DNA of 36,550 nucleotides. Source: Candidatus Polarisedimenticolia bacterium. Its GTDB lineage: Bacteria > Acidobacteriota > Polarisedimenticolia > Gp22-AA2 > AA152. The notes under the pieces were generated by a model that did not search any database, was not told the origin of the DNA, and saw only the letters and a list, made by a program, of their open reading frames with translations. The DNA is taken from the NCBI GenBank assembly GCA_035764505.1, contig DASTZC010000137.1, forward strand, positions 1-36,550, given 5' to 3'. Within the stretch, counting starts at the first letter, position 1. Each line of letters begins with the position of its first letter. Positions 1 to 7,760 of the stretch are shown here, one piece after another. The position numbers and the translations under genes were made by a program.

Positions 1-953
1 AGACCAATCTCCTGCGTGACGAAGGTGCGGCCCGTCACCCGATCGGTGAATAGGATGGGATCGCCCGCGACGCGCGGAGCCGTCGCCACCGTCAGCGGTG
101 GCGTCTCCCAGGTCGCCTTGGCGGGCCACACGCCGTCGTTGAAGGTGACGCGCAGCATGTAGGGAAGGAAGCCGCCGAAGTAGTTCACCGTACCGCCGTT
201 GGGCACGCCGCTGAAGGTCTTCTCACTGCGACCGTTGACGCCGATCGAAGGCTCGCCGGAATCGTCCCCGAGGCCGGGAGGAGCGATGTAGTTGTAGAAG
301 CGCGCCGTCCCGGCGGGCTCGGCGCCCGGAGGAGGGGGCGGCGGCGGGGGCGGCGGGGTGACCGGAGCGTCCACGACCCGGGCCGTGGCCCGGTATTGAT
401 CGGCCAGCGTCGCGGTGTAATAGACGACATGCACCGCGAAAGTGCCCGTGCCGACCGCCGGCCGCTTCGGATCCAGATCGGTGTCCTCGCTGGTGAGAAT
501 GCCGTTGGTCGCGCCGTTGCCGGAGCTGGCGACGACGGGACCGTTCAAATCCCCCTTGTGGATGTAGAGGTCGAAATCCTGGACCGGCACGGTCCATTCG
601 AGGTGAACGTGCACCATCTTGCCGGCATTGATCCAATCGGCGGGACTTCCGCCAATCGTCAAGGTGAAGTTGTCGCAGCTGACGCCCTCCACGCACAGGT
701 CTTCGCCGCCGACGAAGCCGATCCCCACGTCGTTCACCCCGCCACCGCCGAGAGCCGTCCCCTGCCAGCCGATCGGCGTGGATGACAGCGTGATCGTCGC
801 CGAGGTCGGGTCCGCCGCGCGCAGCGGCGATCGCGTGAACACGAACGCGATTGAGATCAAAGCCAGGAGGGCGGTTCTGAGCCATCTCCCCGGACGCCCT
901 CGCACGGCCCAGCTGAAGGTCGCTGCCCCCTTTCGATGCCCTGCATTACTCAT
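1..953 (-). CDS. Secreted sialidase/BNR-like protein, 3' end beyond window
   Basis: Reading the minus strand from the ATG at 953 gives one open frame of about 317 codons that leaves the window without a stop, so the C-terminus is missing. An AAGGAG ribosome site lies about 7 nt upstream of this ATG. Residues about 23-45 form a hydrophobic export signal. Residues about 46-195 look like a beta-sandwich resembling bacterial pre-peptidase C-terminal domains (DFDLYIHKGD, then VHVVYYTATLADQYRA). A linker of nine prolines follows at about 199-207. The next part (GEPSIGVNGRSEKTF, DPILFTDRVTGRTFVTQ) matches the opening of sialidase/BNR-type beta-propellers, in which a protein of several hundred more residues would be expected. 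The role is inferred as an extracellular glycan-binding or hydrolytic protein. No catalytic residue can be checked because the domain is cut off. Confidence 0.8.
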   Translation of the reverse strand, partial: MSNAGHRKGAATFSWAVRGRPGRWLRTALLALISIAFVFTRSPLRAADPTSATITLSSTPIGWQGTALGGGGVNDVGIGFVGGEDLCVEGVSCDNFTLTIGGSPADWINAGKMVHVHLEWTVPVQDFDLYIHKGDLNGPVVASSGNGATNGILTSEDTDLDPKRPAVGTGTFAVHVVYYTATLADQYRATARVVDAPVTPPPPPPPPPPGAEPAGTARFYNYIAPPGLGDDSGEPSIGVNGRSEKTFSGVPNGGTVNYFGGFLPYMLRVTFNDGVWPAKATWETPPLTVATAPRVAGDPILFTDRVTGRTFVTQEIG

Positions 954-1245
954 TGCGCCTCTCCTTGTTCCGGCAAGCGTCCTCGAGACGCAGCCGCGCC
1001 GGCCGGCCGCGCCAAGAAAAACTCGGAATCAACGGATGAACGGTACGGGGCAGGACTTGAACAAAGCTTGAATGTGGCGGGCAGAAAGACCGACCGGATG
1101 GCCATTAGCTCATACAGGTCAGCAGGTTAGAGATTCTAGAGGATTTTTTTCGGCTGATGATTCTCGTGAAGCTTCCAATCCTTCCTGGTCCTGGAAACGT
1201 GACACGGAGCCTTCCGGTGCCTAAGTTTCCGCGGGGAGGTTCGAC
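954..1245. other. Intergenic region between divergent genes
   Basis: This 292-bp stretch separates two divergently transcribed secreted-protein genes and should hold both promoters. It contains an AT-rich patch with a run of seven T at about 1143-1149. I found no convincing -35/-10 pair, RNA gene or conserved small open frame. A GTGACA-N17-TAAGTT match at 1199-1227 would put the transcript start inside the ribosome site of the 1246 gene, so I do not call it a promoter. Confidence 0.5.
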
Positions 1246-3276
1246 ATGACACACAAGATTGCCGGTCGCGTGCTCCTGCCACTGTCGTTGGTCGCCGCCC
1301 TCTGCGCGGCCGGCCAGGCCCGTCCCGTGCCGCCCGCTCCATCGGGAGCGGCTCCTGCCTGGACAATAAAGATGAAGGGAGATATCCGCTGGCAGCAGGT
1401 CACGCCCGCGGGGGCACTTCTCGTGTCGACCGACTCGGCGCTCGCCTCCGTCGACACCGAGCACGGCCAGATTGTCTGGGAGAGCCCCGACCTGGGAGGA
1501 GTTTCGACCGACGACGTCCGGATGGTCGAAGGCTCGCTTCTCATGGAGGCACAGCGACCGGGGCTGCTCGTCGTCTTCGACCCGGTGACCGGCGGGATCG
1601 TTTTCGACTCCCGGCGCCTGAACCTGACCACGATCGTCACCCGCCGGGTGCTGCCGGAAAGCGGCTCCATGCTGGTCCACGGGCAGCGGGCAGACGGACC
1701 TCCGGTGGTGGCGCTCTACGATCTTTCGACCGGCGCGCAGCGCTGGGTGAACGAGTCACTGTTCGAGTCGAGCGAGCCGAAGAAGAAGGGGTTTGCGGCG
1801 CTCATGCAGGGTATGACGCGTGCCGCGTCGGAACGGACCACGCTCGAGGTGATGCAGGCCGGACCGGATCTCCTCGTCGTGAACACGCTGACCGGCCTGC
1901 GCGGGCTCGACGCTCGCACCGGCTTGGTGCGCTGGTCCGCCCAGCTTCCCACCGCCCGGGCCGGCAGCCCCGCGCGCCACGTGCGCCTCTATCCGTCGCG
2001 CAAGCAGTCCGATCGCTTCTACGTCAGCTTCGACGACCGCCTCATGGCCTTGGCGCTCACGGACGGCCGCGCCCTCTGGCCCAAACCCGCCACGATCGAA
2101 GGGTTCGTGCACGACATCGTCCAGCACCCCAACGGTATCGTCATCCTTCCCGAATCGCCCCCGGCGAACGAGGCGACCGGCAAGGTGCGGATCGTGAACG
2201 GCGTGGTGCAAACGGGACTGAACGTGGCGCGCTACGAGGATGGATCCACGGTCGCCCCCAAACCCTTGCGCATGCGCGGCACCGTGACGGACGCCTTCAT
2301 CACCGGCGGCGCCGCCGTGCTCGCGGTGGACGCCGAGTCACGCACCTTCGTGAACGTGCTGGACGTGGCAACGGCCACCCTGCGCCTCGAGAAGGACGTG
2401 AAGATCAAGGGCCGGCTCGACTATGCCGAGCTCACTCCGGCGGGCCTCCTCTACATCTCGAGTCCGGACGCGGCGACCAACGGCGAGGTGAACTTCATCG
2501 ATCTCGCGAGCGGCGCGCCGCGGTTCAAGGACGCGATCGAAAGCGGCAGGCAGCTGATGTCGGGCGAGTACGACGCCGCACGCTTCCTCCTGAACCATGC
2601 CGTGGAGGGTCGGACGCTCTACGTGTTCGCCAATCGCGATCACCGGCTGTACGCCGTCGATCGTGACGCGGGCACCTTCAAAGCCCTGGGCAACGAGGTC
2701 ACGCTGCAAGGAGGCGAGGACCCGACCGACATCGAGATCCGGCCCGCGGGGATCGTCCTGATCTCCTCCCAGAACCTGGTCGTCCTGGGACGGGATGGGC
2801 AGATCAAGCAGCAGGCTTACTATCCGGCGCCGCGGCTTCCCGGACTTCTGCGCGCCCTCTACGGGATCGAAGCGGTGCGCGCCGGTCTGTACGGCGCCGC
2901 CGCCTCGGCGTACGGAGAAGCTTTCGCGGAGGCGTCCAGAAAGGCGATCGATCCGGGGACCCAGCAGCTCACGGGAGAGGTGGCGGCGGCGTACAAGAGG
3001 GGCGGCGCCCAGCTGACCGGCTACTCACGCCAGGCCGCTGCCCTCGCCTCGAAGCGTTTCCGGGCCTCGCTCACCATCCCGGAATCGGTTTTCATGCTGA
3101 CTCCTGCGCCGGAAGGGAAAGGCAACATCCTCCTCCAGATCGACAAGGACAGCGCGCAGCCACGCTCCCGCGTCGACCTCGGCAAGGAGCGCGAGCCGGT
3201 CTACGCCGTCGACGACATCGCCGGCATGCTGTTCCTGCAGACCGCACCGGGAACCCTGACCGGCTACCGGCTCTGA
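1246..3276 (+). CDS. Secreted PQQ/BamB-like beta-propeller protein
   Basis: This 676-residue protein starts at an ATG preceded by GGGGAGG. Residues 1-26 are a signal peptide ending near AAGQA. The body shows repeated blades of the PQQ-binding-like or BamB-like type: a beta strand, then 'D...G...W' (SVDTEHGQIVWESPDLGG at about 67-84, ALYDLSTGAQRWVNES at about 157-172, LDARTGLVRWSAQLP at about 220-234, LALTDGRALWPKP at about 268-280). The C-terminal 150 residues are less regular and contain an Ala-rich helical stretch (LYGAAASAYGEAFAEAS). Proteins of this fold act as periplasmic scaffolds or quinone-dependent dehydrogenases. I see no dehydrogenase active-site signature, so a scaffold or binding role is more likely. 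It is convergent with the kinase gene, 54 bp away, and no partner is encoded on the same strand. Confidence 0.75.
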   Translation: MTHKIAGRVLLPLSLVAALCAAGQARPVPPAPSGAAPAWTIKMKGDIRWQQVTPAGALLVSTDSALASVDTEHGQIVWESPDLGGVSTDDVRMVEGSLLMEAQRPGLLVVFDPVTGGIVFDSRRLNLTTIVTRRVLPESGSMLVHGQRADGPPVVALYDLSTGAQRWVNESLFESSEPKKKGFAALMQGMTRAASERTTLEVMQAGPDLLVVNTLTGLRGLDARTGLVRWSAQLPTARAGSPARHVRLYPSRKQSDRFYVSFDDRLMALALTDGRALWPKPATIEGFVHDIVQHPNGIVILPESPPANEATGKVRIVNGVVQTGLNVARYEDGSTVAPKPLRMRGTVTDAFITGGAAVLAVDAESRTFVNVLDVATATLRLEKDVKIKGRLDYAELTPAGLLYISSPDAATNGEVNFIDLASGAPRFKDAIESGRQLMSGEYDAARFLLNHAVEGRTLYVFANRDHRLYAVDRDAGTFKALGNEVTLQGGEDPTDIEIRPAGIVLISSQNLVVLGRDGQIKQQAYYPAPRLPGLLRALYGIEAVRAGLYGAAASAYGEAFAEASRKAIDPGTQQLTGEVAAAYKRGGAQLTGYSRQAAALASKRFRASLTIPESVFMLTPAPEGKGNILLQIDKDSAQPRSRVDLGKEREPVYAVDDIAGMLFLQTAPGTLTGYRL

Positions 3277-3330
3277 CACCTGTTCGTCTGGTTCTGACCG
3301 GCCGCCGGAGCTCTACGGAGTCCTGCGCCG

Positions 3331-5148
3331 CTAGCTCTTTGCCGCGCGCAGCTCTTCGACCATGGCAGCGAGATGCGCGGCGATTCGCTCGGGCTGGATG
3401 AGCTCGAAATGGCTCGGAGTCGGCTCGATGAGGAGTGAGCCGTCACGATGATGCTCACCGAGAATCTGCCGGTCCATGTGATCCGTGAGGACAGTCCGCA
3501 AAAGCCCCTTGCAGGTGTCGGTATCCTCGAAGACGCAGCGGACGAGCCGCGCCCGGGCGGCGGCCTCCCGGTACATCTGAGCGAATGCTTCCGGTCCGTC
3601 CCGCTCGAAAGGCTGGACCAGGTCGCGGCCCAGACGGCATAGCGGCGACAGGTCGTCCCGGAACCGGGCCATGATTCGACCCAGATAACCGTTGAGCAGC
3701 ATCCATTCGTCGACACTCGACGCTGTTTCGCTGATGGTCCGCAGGGCCGCCAGCAGCTTCACGGGATCGTTGCTTTCCAGCTTCGCAAGCACGCGGCTGA
3801 TGAAGCAGGTCTCGACCCCCTGATTGGGCCCCAGGGCGAGGACCCCGTCAGGCGCCCGAACGCCGGCGGGCGTGCTGGAAGCGAGCTGCAGCACGAAGTC
3901 TCCCGAGGCGGAAAACCCCACGACAATCACCAGTGAAGGGTTGCTTTCCTTCACCGTCACGCTCAGGAGCTCAGAGAGGAAAAGGATGTGGTCGCGCAGC
4001 GGCAGAGCCATGCGGTATCGCGGCCGGGGCTCGAATCCGTACAAGGTAGGCGCGATGCAGTGGTAAGGCAGCGTGCGCAGGTGCGTCTCGAAGTCGGATC
4101 CGTCCAGCCAGACCGCATTGAGCATCATGACCAGCACGTCGCTTTCCGCCTGATTGTCCAGATACTCGAGCGAATCGCCGATCATTCTGGGATCGAAGCT
4201 GCGCCGATCCAGCTTGCGGGCGAGGGTCTCGGTGACCGGCATTCGTGCCGTGATTGTCCCTCCCCGTCGCGAGCCGCTTATGGATGTACCGTCCGGACGG
4301 ACGGCCCGGTCCAGTGCGGCCAGAAGCTCCTCGGCGGACTGCCATCGATCGGCAGGCCGCACCTGGAGACAGCGTCTCACCGCCTCCTCGAGCGCCGCGG
4401 GCACGGAAGAGCGCTGCCTCGACAGCGGCGCCGGCTCCTGGGTCAGCCGCAGCATGGAGAGCTGCGCCGCGCTGCCCGCGACGAAAGGCGGAGCGCCGGA
4501 AAGCGACTCATACGCCAGCACGCCCAGAGCGTACAGGTCGGCCCGGTGATCCGTATTGGGATCGCCGGCGGCCTGCTCGGGCGCCATGTATTGCGGCGTC
4601 CCCATCGTCAGTCCCACGGCCGTCAGCGTCGTGGCCAGCTCATGGTCCGGGTTGTCCCCGGAGATCATCCGCGCGATGCCGAAGTCCGACACCTGCACGT
4701 GACCGGCGTTGAAGAGGATGTTCTCCGGCTTGATGTCGCGATGCACGATACCGTTCGAATGGGCGTGCGCGAGCGCGCCGGCAGCCTCACGCAGAATCTG
4801 GATAGCGTCGGCAATGGGAAGCTCTCGCTCATGGTTCAATCGATCACGCAGCGAGCCGCCGGCAAGGTAGGGCATGACGTAGTAGACCAGGCCCCCGGCT
4901 TCTCCGGAGTCGACGAGGCTGAGGATATTGGGGTGCTGCAAATGCGCCAGGAGACGGATCTCTCGCAGGAATCGCTGGACTCCCAGGGTCTCCGCCAGCT
5001 CAGGACGCATCACCTTGATCGCGGTGTCGCGATCGTACCGGAGGTCGCGGGCCAGATAGACGTTCGCCATGCCTCCCGCGCCAAGCTTCCGCTCGATGCG
5101 GTAACGGTCGGCAATGGACTCGGCGATTCTCAGCGCTATCTCGTCCAC
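3331..5148 (-). CDS. Ser/Thr protein kinase fused to alpha/beta-hydrolase-like domain
   Basis: This 605-residue cytosolic protein begins at a GTG codon (complement of 5146-5148) with GGAGAG a few nt upstream. Residues 16-283 are a complete Hanks-type kinase: glycine loop GAGGMANVY (23-31), Lys45 in AIK, HRD at 136-138, DFG at 155-157 and PE at 190-191. There is no transmembrane segment. After a short Ser/Gly-rich linker, residues about 325-600 look like an alpha/beta-hydrolase fold: strand DVLVMMLNAVWLDG (337-350), nucleophile-elbow-like VVGFSASGD (409-417), strand ARLVRCVFEDTD (533-544), and a C-terminal TPSHFEL with His580 where the catalytic His would lie. The elbow is GxSxSG rather than the usual GxSxG, so activity is uncertain. 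The kinase is certain. The hydrolase fold is inferred from motif order and predicted strands. The substrate is unknown. Confidence 0.85.
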   Translation of the reverse strand: MDEIALRIAESIADRYRIERKLGAGGMANVYLARDLRYDRDTAIKVMRPELAETLGVQRFLREIRLLAHLQHPNILSLVDSGEAGGLVYYVMPYLAGGSLRDRLNHERELPIADAIQILREAAGALAHAHSNGIVHRDIKPENILFNAGHVQVSDFGIARMISGDNPDHELATTLTAVGLTMGTPQYMAPEQAAGDPNTDHRADLYALGVLAYESLSGAPPFVAGSAAQLSMLRLTQEPAPLSRQRSSVPAALEEAVRRCLQVRPADRWQSAEELLAALDRAVRPDGTSISGSRRGGTITARMPVTETLARKLDRRSFDPRMIGDSLEYLDNQAESDVLVMMLNAVWLDGSDFETHLRTLPYHCIAPTLYGFEPRPRYRMALPLRDHILFLSELLSVTVKESNPSLVIVVGFSASGDFVLQLASSTPAGVRAPDGVLALGPNQGVETCFISRVLAKLESNDPVKLLAALRTISETASSVDEWMLLNGYLGRIMARFRDDLSPLCRLGRDLVQPFERDGPEAFAQMYREAAARARLVRCVFEDTDTCKGLLRTVLTDHMDRQILGEHHRDGSLLIEPTPSHFELIQPERIAAHLAAMVEELRAAKS

Positions 5149-5386
5149 AAGGCTCTCCGGCCCTCTTCCGACAGGCCTAACTCTAGCATTTGCAGGGCCG
5201 GACCCGCAGTTTTCACCAGCCGAAGCGGTTCACCCAGGTCTCCGGCGGCGAGGCCGAGACCCGGTTTCTCACAAAAGCATTTGAACATCACGGCAACGAG
5301 TGCAAGTATGCATAGGGGAGCCTGGTGGCCGGAATCAGGCCCCGGGAAAGGCTTTCCGGCTATCCGGTCGGTCATAGGAGGTAAAA

Positions 5387-5728
5387 GTGAAGATACTTGC
5401 CGGCATGATTCTAGGATTCCTTCTTCTGGCGGGCTCATCCAGCAAACCCGTTCAGGAAACTCGCAGCAAGGAAGGCGAGGCCTGCGCAGGCGTCGAGGGC
5501 CATCAATGCGAGGAGGGGCTGTGGTGCGATCTGCAGGGACGGTGTGACGATCAGGAGGCTGGTGGCGTTTGCGTCAAGATATCCCAGACGTGCACCGACG
5601 AAGCCAAACCTGTGTGCGGCTGCGACAATCACACTTATCCCAACGATTGCGAGCGCCAGCGGGTTCGGGTCCAGAAGAACCACGAAGGCGCCTGCGAGAA
5701 GGAACAGCCCCCGACGCCCGGCAGCTGA
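5387..5728 (+). CDS. Small secreted Kazal-type protease inhibitor-like protein
   Basis: This 113-residue protein starts at GTG with an ideal TAGGAGGT site four bases upstream. Residues 1-17 are a signal peptide with no lipobox cysteine. The mature part has ten cysteines. The C-terminal half (C62, C69, C77, C79, C88, C103) has the bacterial Kazal pattern VCGCDNHTYPNDC, expected to form a disulfide-bonded inhibitory loop against serine proteases. The N-terminal half (C33, C41, C47, C53; EACAGVEGHQCEEGLWC) resembles the small Cys-rich segments that precede Kazal domains in follistatin or IGFBP-like proteins. The tail is Pro-rich. It probably acts outside the cytoplasm to block host, predator or self proteases. 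The Kazal assignment is firm; the target is not known. It is divergent from the kinase gene across a 238-bp gap. Confidence 0.85.
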   Translation: MKILAGMILGFLLLAGSSSKPVQETRSKEGEACAGVEGHQCEEGLWCDLQGRCDDQEAGGVCVKISQTCTDEAKPVCGCDNHTYPNDCERQRVRVQKNHEGACEKEQPPTPGS

Positions 5729-5744
5729 GGAGCGGGCTGCTCAG
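5725..5744. terminator. Hairpin spanning both stop codons of convergent genes
   Basis: CTGAGGAGC and GCTGCTCAG pair as a nine-base stem with one G-G mismatch. The TGA of the Kazal gene (5726-5728) and the TGA of the opposing flavoenzyme gene (complement of 5741-5743) both lie within it. The genes end 12 bp apart. No T-run follows on either side, so termination is inferred from position only. Confidence 0.4.
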
Positions 5745-7549
5745 GAGACCTTCGTGAAGCCGTCGGGGCTCCACTCCTCGCTGCCCACGCCGTGATGGAC
5801 GATGAACAATCCATCCGGATCGTATTGCTTTTTCACCGCCTGCAGCCGCGCGTAGTTCGTGCCCCAGTACTCCTTCTGCCACGCGGCGTTGAAGAAATTG
5901 CTCTCCGAGACGTAGGAGCCGGAACCCGGCGCGATCTTGCGAAGCTCGGCGGCAGCCAGGTCGATCTCGCGAGCGTTCCTGCGCGCGGCATCCACTTCAA
6001 TCGCGGGGCGCTCCAACCCCGGATACGCCGGGCGCTCGCCATCGGCGATGATGACCAGCACAAACGCCTTCGTGACCTCCGGGTTGGTCGCCGTGGCCCT
6101 GGTTGCCGCCACCGCTTCCGGCGGCGCCCCGGCGATTCCCTTGTTGAAGTGCATCTCGACTTTCTTGTGACGGCTGGCAGCGAACAGCGCCTCGACAAGT
6201 TGTTCTCGCCTGCCGTCTTCCAGGAGCGAGGCCGGAAGCCACATCGAATCGTACCCATGGATGAAGGCGCCCACCTGGTCCTGGTCGCCGCTCCACCAGG
6301 CATGGGTCTCGGACGCCCCGGGCCTCGGGTCGCTGATCATCGCCTTGCTTCCCCGTTTCTTTCTGGCGACCACGTCCCACCAGGGCCGGGCCGGCCGCGC
6401 TCCCGTGTTGAGGTCCGATGCCTTGAGGTCCTTCTCGCTATTCACCCATTCGAAAAACGGCCTCCACACCTGAGTGATCTGATCATCGCTGAGCCCCTGG
6501 CACACCATCGAGAGCTCCAGGGTATTGTCCGGTCCCAGCTTCATCTGCTCGCCCCAGTGCGGATTGAAAAGCTTGTCGCGGTAGAGGTCCATGGCGCGGC
6601 CGATGAGCTGCCGGAAGGCGGCATCCGATTGCGCCTGGATGGAGCCGGCGGCGAAGCCAAAGCTCTCCGGAAGCCGGTGCGTGCGCAGCGTCACCCGTGT
6701 GACGACGCCCCAGCTGCCGCCCCCGCCTCCCTTGAGGGCCCAGAAGAGATCCGGATTCGTGCACGCATTCGCAATCCGCACCCGGCCGTCGGCGGTGACC
6801 ACCTCTGCTTCGAGCAGTCCCGCGGCCGCGCTGCCGAATCCCTTGGAAAAGGAGCCGAATCCACCGCTTTGTACCAGACCGGCGACTCCGACGGTCGTAC
6901 AGCCGCCGCCCTGCACGTAGCGCCCGGCCTGGGTCGTCACCGCGTTGTAGAGATCGATCCACATGCATCCCGCCCCTGCGCTGACTGCCGGGCTGGGCGC
7001 TGCGTTCTTCCCGCATCTCTGGCCGACAAAACCATCGTGCAGCATCACCTTGTTCATCGCTCGCGTCCAGATCAGGAGGGAATCGGGAGCGTTCGAGGTC
7101 CCCAGGTAACTGTGCCCCGTGCCTTTCACCACCAGACGCAGATTGTGCCGGCGGGCGAAATCCACCCCGGCGACCACGTCGGCTGTGGTGCGGGCCGCGA
7201 TGCCGTAGGCGCTCGGTGCCGGGGTCCACGCATCCAGCCAACCCGACACCTCCGTCCCTCCGGGCTGATCGCCGAGGTAGAACGGATTGCGCATCTTCTC
7301 CATTACCTCCGCACACGCCGCCCCCTTGCGATCGGACTCACACGACGCGAAAAGGGACTTCGGCCGAATGAGACTCCCGCCGACCTTGCGGTTCAGGGCT
7401 TCCCACTTCTCCGCGCTCGGCCACTCAGGATCCGTTGGCCGGACCCGCCCGCGCGCGAGGCTCCGCGCTTGCGCCGGCATCGGAAATTGCCGGAAAAGAT
7501 CCAGCGCCACAATCGCAGCCACGCCCTGAAGAAAATCCCGTCGACGCAT
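5741..7549 (-). CDS. Tat-exported berberine-bridge-type FAD oxidoreductase
   Basis: I start this protein at the ATG at 7549, giving 602 residues that open with a twin-arginine signal (MRRRDFLQGVAAIVALDLF). The frame is open 35 codons further upstream, but that part crosses the end of the adjacent insertion sequence. It is a VAO/PCMH-family flavoprotein: an FAD-binding domain with GTGHSYLGTS (His146, the usual 8-alpha-histidyl site), QGGGCTTVGVAGL (Cys217, the position of the 6-S-cysteinyl link), then GGGGGSWGVVTRVTL. The C-terminal BBE segment reads EYWGTNYARLQAVKKQYDP. Both covalent-attachment residues are present, so bicovalently bound FAD is predicted. Relatives oxidise sugars, alkaloids or phenolics and make hydrogen peroxide. 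The substrate cannot be read from the sequence. An IS sits 55 bp upstream of the start and has displaced the original upstream region. Confidence 0.88.
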   Translation of the reverse strand: MRRRDFLQGVAAIVALDLFRQFPMPAQARSLARGRVRPTDPEWPSAEKWEALNRKVGGSLIRPKSLFASCESDRKGAACAEVMEKMRNPFYLGDQPGGTEVSGWLDAWTPAPSAYGIAARTTADVVAGVDFARRHNLRLVVKGTGHSYLGTSNAPDSLLIWTRAMNKVMLHDGFVGQRCGKNAAPSPAVSAGAGCMWIDLYNAVTTQAGRYVQGGGCTTVGVAGLVQSGGFGSFSKGFGSAAAGLLEAEVVTADGRVRIANACTNPDLFWALKGGGGGSWGVVTRVTLRTHRLPESFGFAAGSIQAQSDAAFRQLIGRAMDLYRDKLFNPHWGEQMKLGPDNTLELSMVCQGLSDDQITQVWRPFFEWVNSEKDLKASDLNTGARPARPWWDVVARKKRGSKAMISDPRPGASETHAWWSGDQDQVGAFIHGYDSMWLPASLLEDGRREQLVEALFAASRHKKVEMHFNKGIAGAPPEAVAATRATATNPEVTKAFVLVIIADGERPAYPGLERPAIEVDAARRNAREIDLAAAELRKIAPGSGSYVSESNFFNAAWQKEYWGTNYARLQAVKKQYDPDGLFIVHHGVGSEEWSPDGFTKVS

Positions 7550-7595
7550 CTCGAGCCACCCCCGAATCCCGCCGCCTGGGCATCGGATAGTACGC

Positions 7596-7604
7596 CATTC
7601 CGTC
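7596..7604. repeat. 9-bp target-site duplication, left copy
   Basis: CATTCCGTC directly precedes the left inverted repeat and is repeated exactly at 8992-9000 after the right one, as expected for target duplication on insertion. Confidence 0.85.
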
Positions 7605-7628
7605 CATGGTGGTGCGGACCTTGTTGTG
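7605..7628. repeat. Left terminal inverted repeat of the IS
   Basis: This sequence starts CATGGTGGTGCGGACC and matches the complement of 8968-8991 at about 20 of 24 positions. A further shared TGGCG block lies just inside both ends. Confidence 0.85.
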
Positions 7629-7760
7629 TTCACTGGCGGACAGTCGCCAAGCAAGGTGAATGCGCACGGACGTCGATTCGGCCATCTCCTTCCATAACTG
7701 CATTATTTCCAACAGATTTCTCTTGGAGTTGCTGGCACGCTACTTGAGGTATCAGCGCCC

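Noticed and set aside
3988-5547. 519-codon open frame antisense to the kinase-hydrolase gene
   Set aside because: It reads as Arg/Gln/His-rich non-protein-like sequence opposite a gene with complete kinase motifs; it is a product of high GC content.
5792-7747. 651-codon open frame antisense to the flavoenzyme gene
   Set aside because: The opposite strand has a Tat signal and full VAO-family motifs; this frame has no recognisable fold and runs into the IS.
7733-7747. Near-match to a sigma54 promoter (TGGCACG-N4-TTGA)
   Set aside because: The essential GC of the -12 element is GA here, and TTGAGG is better explained as the weak ribosome site of the transposase.
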